Shown here: positions 21,801 through 32,979 of the stretch, piece by piece
Numbering within the stretch: the stretch's first letter is position 1
Layout: each line of letters opens with the position of its first letter
NCBI GenBank assembly: GCA_015680685.1
Contig: MNCI01038144.1
Location: forward strand, 1-38,719
Source: Gnetum montanum
Lineage: Eukaryota; Streptophyta; Gnetopsida; Gnetales; Gnetaceae
DNA: 38,719 bases
Reading direction: 5' to 3'
Program-made: the position numbers and the translations under genes
Notes under the pieces: generated by a model
What the model was told of the DNA's origin: nothing
Databases searched by the model: none
Seen by the model: the letters and a program-made list of their open reading frames with translations, nothing else

Positions 21801-22526
21801 TATCTATCATTGCATTCAATAGAAATCTCTTATAAGCCTTAGGATGGTATTTGATTCTTCCTTCAAATTCATCCTTCAATTTTTCCATTACTACAAACCT
21901 CACATTTGGGCTTTTAGTGAATACCTCTAAATCTATGTGGGCTAGAAGTAAAAGGTTGTCACCTTTGATTAATCCTTGCTCATTCATCCTCTACCTATAG
22001 GTAAGTTAAGCAACATCACTTAGGCATTAACACAATAAAGTAACCATAAACCAAAGACCATAGTTATACTTATCCCTCTATGTGGTAGAAAATTCATAGA
22101 GGGTTTTGGAATAATGTATGGACATGGTGTCCAACAATCAAAGTGTTGTTCATATTGTACTAGTTGAACTTAGGCATCTCCCAAATTTTTGACAATTTTT
22201 GAGTGCCCACGATAGTTGTGTCATCATTGTTCTCTCCCTCTACAAAAATGTTAGGTTGATTAATCAAAAACTTGATGATCAAAATAGAGGAATGAGGTCA
22301 AAGAATTTCCAGTATTAATACAATTGTCTCAAAGGTCAAGTGTGACCAAACCATCACACTATAATTTTGAAGTAGGTAACAGAGGAAGTCCTTAGGCTGC
22401 AACCTAAAGCATGCTCCACGACATCCCCACTCCATATCTAGAATTGGAGTGTTAGTTCCTAGAAGATGGATGTAGAACAGAAGCTCCACCATCTCTATAA
22501 CCACTAGAATGGGCTTTAAGAAGGCC
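18829..22526 (-). pseudogene. Antisense multi-exon gene, function unknown, broken
   Basis: Minus-strand coding blocks are separated by AT-rich introns with GT...AG borders. Exons I can place: 22526 to about 22075 (after ATTACAG; AFLKPILVVIEMVELLFYIH); 21994 to about 21722 (MNEQGLIKGDNLLLLAHIDL); 21518-20542 (FSTHVHDVTIIFYINASTF, DLLGVPNDDMLVATKAGRKV, HVHFTLFLKFLMVNKDGWW, VRHLASITKAHDSLEGVGKL); a block ending 20177 (LLEGPQ); 20066-19944 (VEASTSTFHMESWVDTSNKF); 19803-19012 (VVPKMRWDLDQSMEV, coiled SEQVVALRRENQKLEEVKDL); 18896-18829 (DDDSDPNNEGGDDPPPPPLD, stop). Introns at 20067-20176, 19804-19943 and 18897-19011 all join blocks in frame. I do not recognise the protein. The DLLGVP segment faintly recalls plant transposon-associated proteins. 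Scattered TAG/TGA stops show decay. By context it is either an extra antisense gene of the retroelement or cargo of an inserted element. Confidence 0.6.
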
Positions 22527-24380
22527 CTGTAATAAACAACACATAATTATTACAACCATGCATAAACCAAAAATAAAATTAAACAATATCCAAATGATAA
22601 AAAGATAACATTACAATTGTCATACCAACCTTTTTACCCTTTTAACCATGCAACATAGAAAGCAACAGTTAGGAAAAATTCAAAACATTATCTAAGTCTA
22701 CAACCAAAATTTTACATTGCACACTCAAATAGCCATGGGAAATCTCTTATAAAAAAATATCAATTTTTTTTATTTGATCCAAACTACTTCCAGCCCCTTT
22801 CTAACATCAAAAATATTCCTAGGATCATGGAACATTGAGGAAATTTTTTTTCCCAAGTTTCAATATTGCCCATCTTCACAAGGGTAAATGCCTAACAACC
22901 TTAGAACCTCAATTTTGCAGAATTTTACAGAAATGTTCGTAGAAAATTAACCACTTATCTATTTTTGATGATTCCATAGTGATTGAATTGTAAAACCATG
23001 AGCTATAACTTCATAATAAGAAACCATAAAAAATATTAATGAAGTGTTTAGGAAAAATTACACAAATGACCTAACCATGGCCATAATACCAAAAACCCAT
23101 TTTCGTAGGAGTTCACAAGAAAAAACCATCACAACCAAACCATTTGTCCAAATTTGATGGTTCAAAATTAATTCAAATCCTTTAATCTTAAAATATTAAT
23201 GCATAGCATTAAATGTAAAATTTCATAGCCCTTTATTGAAAAAAAATATGCAACTCAGACAAAAAATGACCAAAAAATAGAAAACCCACTTGACATAGCT
23301 TGATGGAAACAACAATAGAAAATTAATCGTAAGGTGAAATCAAGTGGTTCAAAATTCTATTTGACCATAAAATAGTAAAAAATAACCTCATAAGCTTATA
23401 AAATTAAAAAATATAACCATTTTCCTAGAAAACATTTCATACGTGACATTGCATTTTTGGATGGGAAAAGTAAAAAACCCATGGAAATCATGGAAAAGGC
23501 ATTTAAACTTCAATAAAAAGAGAACCCAAAGCCTAAGTAATGCAAAAATAATAAACATAACCAAAACCTATGATTGAATTTTTGCAAAATCCCAAAATAA
23601 TCATTAAACAAGCCTAGATCTAAGAAACAAACTAAACCCCAAAAATGGAATAAATGAAATAGATAGAAAAAATGGTCATAGATGTGTACTTGGGGTAAAT
23701 TGTAGTTGAACCTTATCCAATCCTAGGATGAAAAAGGTGTAACAAGATCTAGGTAGCTACATCTACCCCATCCAACATAGGATTCTTCATGGTTGCCTTC
23801 TTCTTCATGTTGATCGACGTAGAGAATGTAAGAAAACTTTGAAATTCTGGTAACTACACTAACACTATTAGGTAGGCAAGCCTTGAATACATTGAGGCTA
23901 GGTATTAGTGGTAAGAAAATAGCTCCAAATATGGCATAGTATCTAAGAAGTGAAGGAAACAATAATTTTCCAATAGAAAAAACCACTTAAACCTAAGCAT
24001 CCGCATGCAAACCTTGGTTGTCATGCATAACTCCCACTTCACTTGGTGACAAAATTGGAAACTAGGGACTACATTGGGTGGTTGAAAGATTTTTCAAATA
24101 AAAATTTTCTAATTTCATGAGGATCCCACTAGACACTCCAAAAATAGCCTAAAACACCATGACTATGTTGGGATTTTTGGGGTTTCATGCTTAACTATGT
24201 TGAAGTTTGCATTCCTAGAAGCCTTGGAACAAATAACACCTCCAATCCATCCTCAAAAACCTAATTTTCAATCCATTTCAAATGTTGAAAACCTTACAAC
24301 CAAACCAAACAATCAAATATTGACACCCACAATGAATAGGATTGCAGAAAGCTTCAAGATTCATGTAGAAAATTGGTTTT
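22527..24380. other. AT-rich DNA upstream of antisense gene
   Basis: On the minus strand this should hold the 5' part of the antisense gene. An intron would begin about GTTGGTATGAC (near 22630) and end at 22527. Candidate upstream coding is thin: a short frame MKKKATMKNPMLDGVDVAT near 23795 and a longer frame at 23723-23986, neither recognised. Otherwise it is A-rich filler with repeated CCATAAAA/AACCAT words. Confidence 0.3.
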
Positions 24381-24386
24381 CTATGG

Positions 24387-27115
24387 GACTACACTAGCCT
24401 TTAGGATGGACTACATTGGCCTAGTGTAGTCTAGTAAAATATCTTGCCTCTTTCCAATTCCAAGACACCCATCCATACTAACCATCAACCCATGGAATCC
24501 TACACTTAAACCAATAGCAATGAGTTAGGATTAGCAGTCATTGGGCACCCAAATGGCATCGAACCTTATAACAAAGTAGATTTTTAGTGAGACTACACTA
24601 GGCAACAATAGGAATACACTAGACTAGAATAGTCTAAGGTGGAATAGATAATTCCTAGCCCATCCAACCCTCAATCAACTCTGAATGGATAAACCATCTC
24701 CCTAAACACTAGTCTAAGCTCTCAAAAATATTTAAACATGGTTAAATACAGTATATGATGTCAAAAATAAATAATTTCCCATTACACTACTGGGGAAACA
24801 AAATGACTACACTAGCCTAGCATAATCATAGGGTTTAGAGACCAAATTAATCATGAAATTCATCACACATGTCCAAAACTGCATCTCATAGTTTCCATAC
24901 CTCTTTAGGACCCCTAGTGACTTTAGACTATTGACCTATCGACTAAAAACTTAGAAAAAGCCCATGAATTTGCATTTTTGAAGTGTGACTATGTTGGGAA
25001 TGGGATGACTACTCTAGGCCAACATAGTCCTAATAGGTGTCTAGCATAGTCCACTTGAAATCCTCAAATCAATCACTTCCAAGCTCAAAACCACCTCTGG
25101 AGACCTCTGAAGAAAAAATTCATTATTTCTAATCCCAATGCCATTTTCCAAGAGTGACTACATTGGGCTAGTGTAGTCACTAGAGGTGGGTAGTGTAGTC
25201 CACTTAGGAAGCCTAAAAAAACTCTTTTCCTAGTCCAACTTGCCTCTCGAGAATCCTAAAAATCCAACATAGTTGTAGACTATAACAAATCTTGCCACAT
25301 TTTCTCATTCTTTGCATCCCCAATCCCAACTACATTGATTAATGAGGTAACTACGCTTGGCCAACATAGTCACTGCTGAAGCCCAACATAGTTCACCTAG
25401 AGTTGGCTAAAATCCACCACAAATCATTCAAATCAGCTTCCAAAAAATCCAAAAATTCCATTTGAGCCTATTTGACATCCAAATTTGCATTTTTTCCACC
25501 ATTTTTGACAACTACATCCTTGACTACACTGGAGGATTATGTGACTATAGTAGGATAGTGTAGTCGTTACCAGAGTACAGTGTAGTCCATAAAAAACTAA
25601 TCAAAATTACAACAAAATACCTAAATCCACTTTTGATAAACCCTAGAGCCTTTTCAATACCTCTTTTGATCATGAAAACTTATATTGTCCATCCCAAGGT
25701 ATCAACTATGATGAGAAAAATTGTGACTATGCTAGGCCAGTGTAGTCACTATCAAACCTCACCATAGTGCACACTCTGGAACTCAAACCAAGACAAAGCC
25801 AACGAATAGAACACCATTTTTTATTTCAAGACATTGCTAAAACACATTGGAATCATATAACCTTGGAGTTGAGATTGAATTCACCATTTTCACTCCTATA
25901 ACCTCAACTACACTAAAGAAAATTATGACTACACTAGGCTAGTGTAGTCACTATCCAACCCTAATGTAGTCCACTTTCAAGATTGATAAAATTGATAGTA
26001 AAATGATTAAACTAACTTTTGATGAACCCTAGAACATCACTTGAACCTATCTAACTATGAAACCAATATTTTCTCATAATTTCTAACAATCACAACCTTG
26101 ACTATGTTGAAGGATGATGTGAGTACATTGGACTAGCATAGTCACTACCAAGGCCCAGCATGGTCCATATAAAATTTATCAAAAGTTATCAAAAATAGCT
26201 CTAAGTTCATTTTTAAAAGCCTTGGGATCCTATTGGAGTTAAGTTTACCAATAAAACTCATTTTTTTCAACTTTTGAAACTCAACTACACTAGATTATTA
26301 CATGACGATGTTGGGCTAGCATAGTCCACTTGAAGATGGCAAATATAGCTTGAAAATTGCTCAAATTAAATTTCAAAAAGATCTAGAACCTTGAAAAAGC
26401 ATGCCTAGATTTTGAAACCTTGGGAAAATAGCCAAGATTCATCCTTTTCATCTTTTTTCTATCCAAGTCCCTCAAGTACACTGGGAACTACATGCCCAGC
26501 ATAGTCATAAGCTATTTGACAATTCAAGACCCAAACAATCATCAAAACTAGAAAATTTGACACCAAAACCCTAGCTAGAAGTACCAGTAACCCCAAAAGT
26601 TCATTAGCATGGTTGATTAAGCTCCAAAACTCATCAAAATCATTTTTCCATTCATGACTACATTGAAGAAGCTAGTGACTATGTTGGGCCAATGTAGTCA
26701 TAGTAGGAAGGGAAAATGTAGCAACAAAAATTAGTAGTATATTACTCATATGGGTTCAAAACTAATCCAGAATGCCTAGAACCTTACCCCCATGTCACCT
26801 AGTTGTAGCTCCACTTCATTTCTTCCTTGGAATCCTTATGAATTCATCTATTCTCTATGACTACACTAGGGCCTGCTAGCCCAACATAGTCAACACTAAA
26901 AACACACTTTTTAGCCTTCTAGAAATTCAAAATAGTGCTAGAACTTACAAATATTCAATGCCCATCCCCTCTCACAACTGTTTGGAATATTGGGAGCTCA
27001 AAAGTGACCATACTAAGCTTGGGAAACTATCCCTGAATGTTGACTACATTAGCAAATTCATGACTATGTTAGGCCAACGTAGTCACCAATAGGGACCAAT
27101 GTAGTCACAAGGAAA
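24387..27115. repeat. Satellite-like array, about 15 units of about 188 bp with palindromic core
   Basis: A degenerate unit recurs near 24409, 24590, 24790, 24990, 25154, 25330, 25520, 25722, 25908, 26098, 26283, 26475, 26655, 26860 and 27040, with spacings about 165-205 bp. Each carries a core built on GACTACAYTRGG ... TAGTGTAGTC. The best core, 25927-25949, has perfect 10-bp inverted arms (GACTACACTA / TAGTGTAGTC) around GGC; 25154-25180 has perfect 9-bp arms. Many units also share a weaker second box (AGTGTAGTCCACTT) and a CCTAGAACC word between cores. No coding is seen. Arrays of this kind are known in Tat-lineage elements, where they can seed satellites. Confidence 0.8.
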
Positions 27116-27119
27116 AGTA

Positions 27120-27894
27120 TTAATGTTTCTTTAAAATAGCATCAAAATAATCCCTCATGTGCCCCAACTCCATCAGCAACCTTATAGCCCCATACTCTAG
27201 CCCACTAAGGCCTAAAACTAGTAAAATATAATCTTATTTTATCAGTATTAATTAATTTAATTACATGTATTCCATTTTGATAGATCTAACCTTGTTTCAT
27301 GGTGTTTTGACTTGTTTTGTCCCTTTTGTGCATTTTTAACCTTCATTGTCATTATTTGATCTCAATTAGCCTTTTCATCACTTTAATTTTATCATATATA
27401 CATTATTTTCTTTATTATCACCTCTATTAACCCCTATTTAGCTTTCGGTTACTATTAAGTGATGGGGTTTAACCATCTTTGATAATCATTTGATACCATG
27501 TAACTATATCCTCCCAAGGCCTTAAATCGACAACATGGCATACCAAGGCCTTAAACTGGCCAAATAACAACCTTATTATTCATATTTTCCCTTATTTCCC
27601 ATGTTTTCATGGTATTTCATCTTTTCTTAATATTGTTTGGCCTTTATCCCACCTTGTTTTCCTTCGACTACATCTTGTAGCCTTGGTTGACCTTATTTTC
27701 ATTTTGTTTATCATTTGAATAGCATATGTTTGAAAGTTTATTAAAGTATTTTATATCATTTTAGCATAGTTTACCCATTTTTTCCTACGTGCTACTTAAT
27801 GTGCTTATGGTTGATATGCACAATTGGAGTATGAACATCTAAAAGTAAATCACCTTGTCATTGAACTTGCATGGGCCTCATGGTGATGTTAAAT
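27120..27894. other. Non-coding DNA before RT
   Basis: AT-rich. It contains GGCCTAAAACTAGT (27209-27225) and the pair GGCCTTAAATCGACAACA / GGCCTTAAACTGGCCAAA (27516-27556), resembling 18419-18472. It could be a right LTR partner of 18091-18828, giving an inserted element of roughly 9.7 kb, but I could not align the two over their whole length. Confidence 0.35.
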
Positions 27895-29402
27895 GATATA
27901 TTAAGCTTGATTGTTTAGATCTTGAGCCTGAGAGTCTTGTCAACGACACAAACTTAGTTAAAAAACCTCTAGAATGTCCTACAAACCTATTTAAAACCCT
28001 TAACCTTGAGGCTAGTGACATAACTGAAGACTCTCTAATTGAGGTTCTTATCATAATACATAGTGGTGAGGGGAAAATATTGAAACTAAGTTCCTTGATA
28101 GAACCTTAATAGTCTCAAGACATTACCAAGGTCCTATAAGACAACATTAAGGTCTTTTCTTGGTCATATGAGGATATTCTAGGACTAGACCCATGCTTAG
28201 TACAACAAAGCATCATACTTGATCCTAGAATTAGACTAATTAAACACAAAGTGCATAAAAATAGACCTGATTTTGCCTTGGTAGATCATGATAAACTCAC
28301 AAAGCTATAACAATTTGGTTTCATTAGATCTATTGATTATGAGGAATGGGTATCCAATATAGTGGTGGTCCCTAAGAAAAATGGGAATATTTCCATTTCC
28401 ATCAATATCCAAGACCTACATAAGGCAACCATCAAGTATAACATTTTCTTGCCTAGTATTAATAAACTTATTAATACCATGGCTGGACATGCCTTGTATT
28501 CCTTAATGGATGAGCTCTTAGGATACAACTAGATTAGGATCAACCTAGAGCATCAACTTAACATGACTTTCATGACCCCTTGGGGAACCTTTTGCTATAT
28601 CATTATGTCTCTAGGCCTTAAAAATGCAAGAGCAACCTACCAAGGAGAAATGATGTATATCTTTAGTGACTACATGCTAGGTTTGCTCAACTATTACATA
28701 GATGATATAGTAGTTAAGTCTGAAATGGCCAACAACCATGCTAATTATCTAAATCTTGAGCTTAAATGATGTCTCAAGGATGAGCTTAGGATCAATCCCA
28801 AGAAGTGTGTTTTCAGTATCAAAACTAGTAAGATGCTTGGATTTTGTAGTGTTTGAAGCAAGGATACATGTTGATCCTGATAAGGTTAAGGCCATATCCA
28901 ACTTGGTAGCACCAACTAACCTTAAGGAGCTTCATGGATTGCAAGGTAGATTGCAATTTATCCATAGGTTCATCACTAGGCTTATAGATAAGTTACAATT
29001 CATGCAACATTTTCCTAAGAAAGAAGTGCACTATGAGTGGATGGCTCAATGCCAAGAGGCCTTTAAAAACCTTAAGCAAGATTTGGTACAACTAGTGACA
29101 ATCTATCCTCCACAAGAGGGTAAATCATTTTACATCTACTTTTCCATCTCATATGCATTTATTGCCTCTCTACTCTATCAGAAATGAGATGGAGTGGGGA
29201 TGTCAATATACTACCTTATCCATGCGTTATTTGCCCATGAGAACTAATACACTAAAGTAGAGAAGTATTGTCTAGCACTAGTATTCTCATTGAAGGAATG
29301 GAGACACTACCTATTTAGGAACCATGTTAGCATCATTTGCAAAGATAATGTACTTAGAGCCATAACAACCAACATCTATGAGAGAGCTGTAAAGCCCAAT
29401 AG
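27895..29402 (+). pseudogene. Tat reverse transcriptase and Ty3-type RNase H, broken
   Basis: The frame starts LDCLDLEPESLVNDTNL; an RT linker reads KVFSWSYEDILGLDPCLVQ. RT motifs in order: SNIVVVPKKNGNISISINIQ, SLMDELLGYN with the first catalytic Asp, then a TAG (28530-28532) where the family has Gln (GYNQI), MTPWGTFCYIIMSLGLKNA, and YIDDIVVKS (YIDD at 28695-28706). INPKKCVF leads to a frameshift near 28850, then DPDKVKAISNLVAPTNLKEL. The Ty3 RNase H follows (about 29110-29402): KSFYIYFSISYAFIASLLYQ, YTKVEKYCLALVFSLKEW, HYLF. Its first catalytic Asp is absent (S-I-S). The enzyme would copy element RNA to DNA in cytoplasmic particles. About a dozen point stops and one clear frameshift are present. 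Confidence 0.85.
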
Positions 29403-29449
29403 AAATTCATAATAGCAGAGTTTGACCTTCATTACATTTCCTAGTCCTT

Positions 29450-29960
29450 AATGAAAGTTGAAGATATAATTATACAAATTATAGTTTCACCTATTGATAA
29501 CCATACAACTATAGATGCTAAATTTCCATATGAACATGTTAACATCATTAGCCAAGTGCTCAAGGGTAATGAGGTCGTCATGTACTTTGATGAAGTTTCA
29601 ACTAGCCATGGAACTAGTGTCACTACCATTATAACCTTCTCTTCTAGTGAAATTGGACCCTTCACCTATTGTTTTTAATTTTCATGTACCAAAAATATAG
29701 TAAAGTATGAGGGATTGATCAAAGGAATTATGGTAGCTTGTGACATAGGAATCAAGTGCTTAACAATTAAGCATGATTCACAGCTTGTGTTCAACCAAGT
29801 AACTAAAGTTTATGTATGCAAAGAAAAACATCTACAACCTTACTATGACATAGGAAAGCAATTGTTACAATAATTTATGGATGTTGATTTCCAACATATA
29901 TCCTAAAATGAAAACACTATAGTTGATGCAATTGCAAAACTAGCCCTTAGTGTGACACCA
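29450..29960 (+). pseudogene. Second (cellular-type) RNase H, Tat hallmark
   Basis: After a linker with ISQVLKGNEVV the frame reads MYFDEVSTSHGTSVTTI (first Asp), FTYCF, a TAA, then KYEGLIKGIMVACDIGIKCL (Glu), IKHDSQLVFNQV (Asp) and NTIVDAIAKLAL (last Asp). This gives the full D-E-D-D set in the order of the additional RNase H that Tat elements carry between their own RNase H and integrase. The ancestral-type RNase H just upstream has lost its first Asp, consistent with the second domain having taken over. Only three stops (TAA) fall inside, and no clear frameshift. Confidence 0.8.
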
Positions 29961-30249
29961 TATGTGTTTAGCAAGTTTCCCACCTTGATCATGGACTATG
30001 TTGTTTCCATCACACAAAGCATTGTGGATACATTTGTGGTCAAAGTTCATACCACTCCTATAAGGGAGTGGTATGAAGATATCAAGTTTTACCTTATGCA
30101 TGATGAACCTTAACAAGGCCTAACTACTACTCAAAAGGACATTGTACATAAAATATCAGAATAGTATGTCATATTAGGTGATAACAAATAATGTCAATGG
30201 TCCTAAAATGGCATATTATTAGTCTGCTTGGGTAAAACCAAAGCCTGAA

Positions 30250-31305
30250 AAATTTTAGAGTACGTTCATAAACATATTTGTGGGGGACATATAGGACCTA
30301 GAGCTATGGTCACCAAGATTAGGTGGTTAGGCTATTATTGGCCCTATATGAAAAATGACTACCTACAAAAGATCAAAACTTGTGACACCTAGCAATGGCA
30401 TGCAATCTCATACATGTACTACCAACTAAGTTACATACTACTCAGATCACTTGGTCATTTTAATGATGGGGGTTGGATATCATCGGACCTATAATGCCCA
30501 AGTCTTTTATAGGTCATAGCTTAATCATCACTACAACAAAATACTTTACTAAATGGTTTGAGACTATTCCCTTAAGAAAGACCACATCTTAACAAGTTTA
30601 TAGATTCATTTTGGACAACATAGTAGCCTATTTTAGCATACCTATGACCATAGTCATAGACAACAAACCATAGTTTAGCAACTAAGAAATGAAAAAAGTT
30701 TGTAATGACCTAGGTTTTAAGCACTCATTTTCATCACCATATTACCCTCAATCCAATGGACAAGTTGAACCAAGCAATAATTTCATCATCAACTTGCTTA
30801 AAAAGATGAACAATAGTAAGCACAAGTGGCATGAGCTACTTGTTCATGCACTTTAGGCTTACTAAACCATGTACCAAACTACAACTGAAGTAACATTATA
30901 TAGCCTTGTTTATGGTTCTAAATATGTTTTTCCTCTTTAATTGTAGGTACCATAACTTTGAGTGGTCTTATCTAACTTCATGAACAATGAACAAAGCAAG
31001 GAGCTACATACTATGAACCTAGACTTAGTGGAGGAGCAATGGGTGCAAAAGCCTGCTCACATTGAGTGCTACTAGGAGAAGTAGAAACAAGAGTACCATC
31101 ATAACCTAGGCAAGTGTAAGATCAAGGAAGAGGTCCTAGTTCTCAAGGCCATTTTCAAGCATGCAGATAAATTCTCAACCAACTAGGAAGGGTCTTTCTT
31201 GGTCACTAATGCCTACAACAACAAAGCCTACCAGATAGTAGACATGCATCAGAATGAGTTAACCAATCTAGTCAATCATTCCTATCTAAAATCATACTAC
31301 ATGTA
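30250..31305 (+). pseudogene. Tat integrase with D-D-35-E core, broken
   Basis: Zinc finger: VHKHICGGHIGPRAMVTKI then WLGYYWPYMKND and TCDT, with the two His at 30267 and 30288 and one Cys near 30378; the second Cys position is a stop. The catalytic core keeps one frame: LDIIGP (Asp 30476-30478), VIDNKP (Asp 30659-30661), NGQVEPSNN (Glu 30767-30769), exactly 35 residues between the last two. KWHELLVHAL follows. Stops in the core are TAA x3 and TAG x2; one TAG stands where the family has Gln (D-N-x-x-Q-F). The C-terminal part ends NKAYQIVDMHQNELTNLVN and YLKSYYM near 31305. Confidence 0.85.
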
Positions 31306-32979
31306 GCCCATGAACAATGTCAATGACCTTCACAAAAAATAACAAGTGAGCCTACATGAAATCCTTTGCTCAACAAAAGAGCATATTTCCATGAACCACC
31401 ATAGCCTTAAACTAGCAACATTCGTGCCCTTGGTAGCTTGGTTTTATTTATCATTTTACATATCCTTATGCATTTCATTATAATAGCATGATTTATTTGC
31501 TTGGGTTTTCCTATCTTCTTAGAGTTTTTCTTGCAAGGTGAAATCTAGAGTCATTGTTGAGATGCGACTCATTGTGATAGCAAGTCACCATGTGACCTCG
31601 ATGTGCAAGATTCAATGAGTTTGTCTTATCATGCAAAGAGTGAGTATCTCATATCATTTTCATTACCATTTCATTGAGCCCAACCCTGCAGCTTGATTAT
31701 AACCTTCCTTACCTTGGATAATAATGTTGACTAATGTTTGGCACTCATGCACTATGGTCATATGACATCTCTTCATAATTCTCCACCATCAAGTTCATTG
31801 AATGTAACACATTTAATTCAATGGAAAATTATCTATTCTATCAAGTGTAACATATCTCACTCAATGGGATCAAATCAAAACTAGCTTTGGCAAAGAAACC
31901 CAACAAAGGTTTCACCCCATAAAAAATGAAGAAATAAATTGCCAAGAGGCTATATGGCCAAACAAAATCAGACAAATCAATGACTTCAAACATCCAAAGG
32001 GAGGAGCCTAATGGCCAAAAAATTCTTGGAGCAAAATGTTGGTTCCTCAAACATGTTTGCCAAGTAAACCATGCTTCAAAACACAAAATGTGAAGCCCAA
32101 ATGGATTGACCAACATGTTTGTGCCACACCATAGTTATGATGTCAATATTTAAAGATCATTGTTAGCCCTTGTGACCATCTTCTCATAGACAAATATCAC
32201 CTCATCACCTATTACCCCATCATAAACTCATCCTATCATCATGAACACTCTTGGACATGGTTCGACACTACTATATTAAGCATAGAGAGGGCACATTAGT
32301 GATGGACCTACAGTGGTGTTTTGTATTCTTTGTCGATGTCTCTCAGGTTAATCCTCAAACATTAACAAAGAGAAGCTAATGAAAAAATAGAAAAAATTCA
32401 TGTTTGTAACAACCGAAAATGTCAGTGGCTAGAATCACCAAGGGGTCAATGTATGCATAGTCCTAAATGGTCTTCTTGATTGAATAGCAACTTTTCAAAT
32501 TGCAATTGGGGTAGTGGGTACAACTAAGGGCTAGCATGGTTAGTCGAAATGAAAATGCAAATAATACATAGTACATCGTGATGAAGTGTGAAAAAGTGTA
32601 GAAATATGAAAAACAAAAATGCTAGAAATGGAAGAGAGAAATGAAACATTGCCCCAAATTGGAGTGTAGTTAACTTCAAAAAGGTCTCAGAAGGTACAAA
32701 ATGTACAACAGGCACAGTGGAAGCATAGTCACAGTCTTGATGGTGTCAGGTCATGATGTCTGGTGCTTTCCATGATGAACTGCGCCTACTGGGTTCTTCA
32801 TTACAATGTACCATGTGATGTCCTGCAGGACTGCAATGGGGCTATAGTGGACCATGATGTGCAACTTTGCCTCTCTACCGATGTCATATGCTCTAGATCT
32901 TATTTTCTCACAAAGCTAAATTCCAAGATGCCAAAATACCAAATTCCAAGTGCTTAAAAATGCTCATGTCCAACGAATA
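31306..32979. other. Non-coding DNA downstream of Tat integrase
   Basis: It should contain the 3' untranslated region and LTR of the Tat element. GCCTTAAACTAGCAAC at 31404-31419 repeats the motif seen near 18450 and 27545. A duplicated word with GGC(T/C)(A/T)ATGGCCAAA lies near 31950 and 32010. No TG...CA LTR pair could be matched with the DNA before 9041. A minus-strand open frame at 31841-32116 is probably chance. Confidence 0.35.

Larger units (their letters stand above)
9041..31305 (+). mobile_element. Decayed Tat-type Ty3/gypsy retrotransposon, twice interrupted
   Basis: In plus-strand order: gag, zinc knuckle, protease, RT, Ty3-type RNase H, a second cellular-type RNase H, and integrase. 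The second RNase H between RT-RH and integrase is the established hallmark of the plant Tat lineage. The body is split by a minus-strand Ty1/copia element (11474-17726). It is also split by 9.8 kb between protease end and RT (18091-27894) that contains an antisense spliced gene and a satellite-like array. Decay is mostly point stops (TAG/TAA) with a few frameshifts, implying long silence. LTRs were not identified, so the coding limits are given. Confidence 0.75.

Noticed and set aside
24387-27115. CRISPR or integron-like repeat-spacer array
   Set aside because: The palindromic cores are regularly spaced, but the intervening DNA shares words between units (CCTAGAACC, CCACTT), as in a decayed satellite; the context is a plant retroelement.
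31841-32116. 91-codon minus-strand frame rich in Phe and Trp
   Set aside because: It lies in non-coding DNA after the integrase, with no motif and no splice context; taken as chance.
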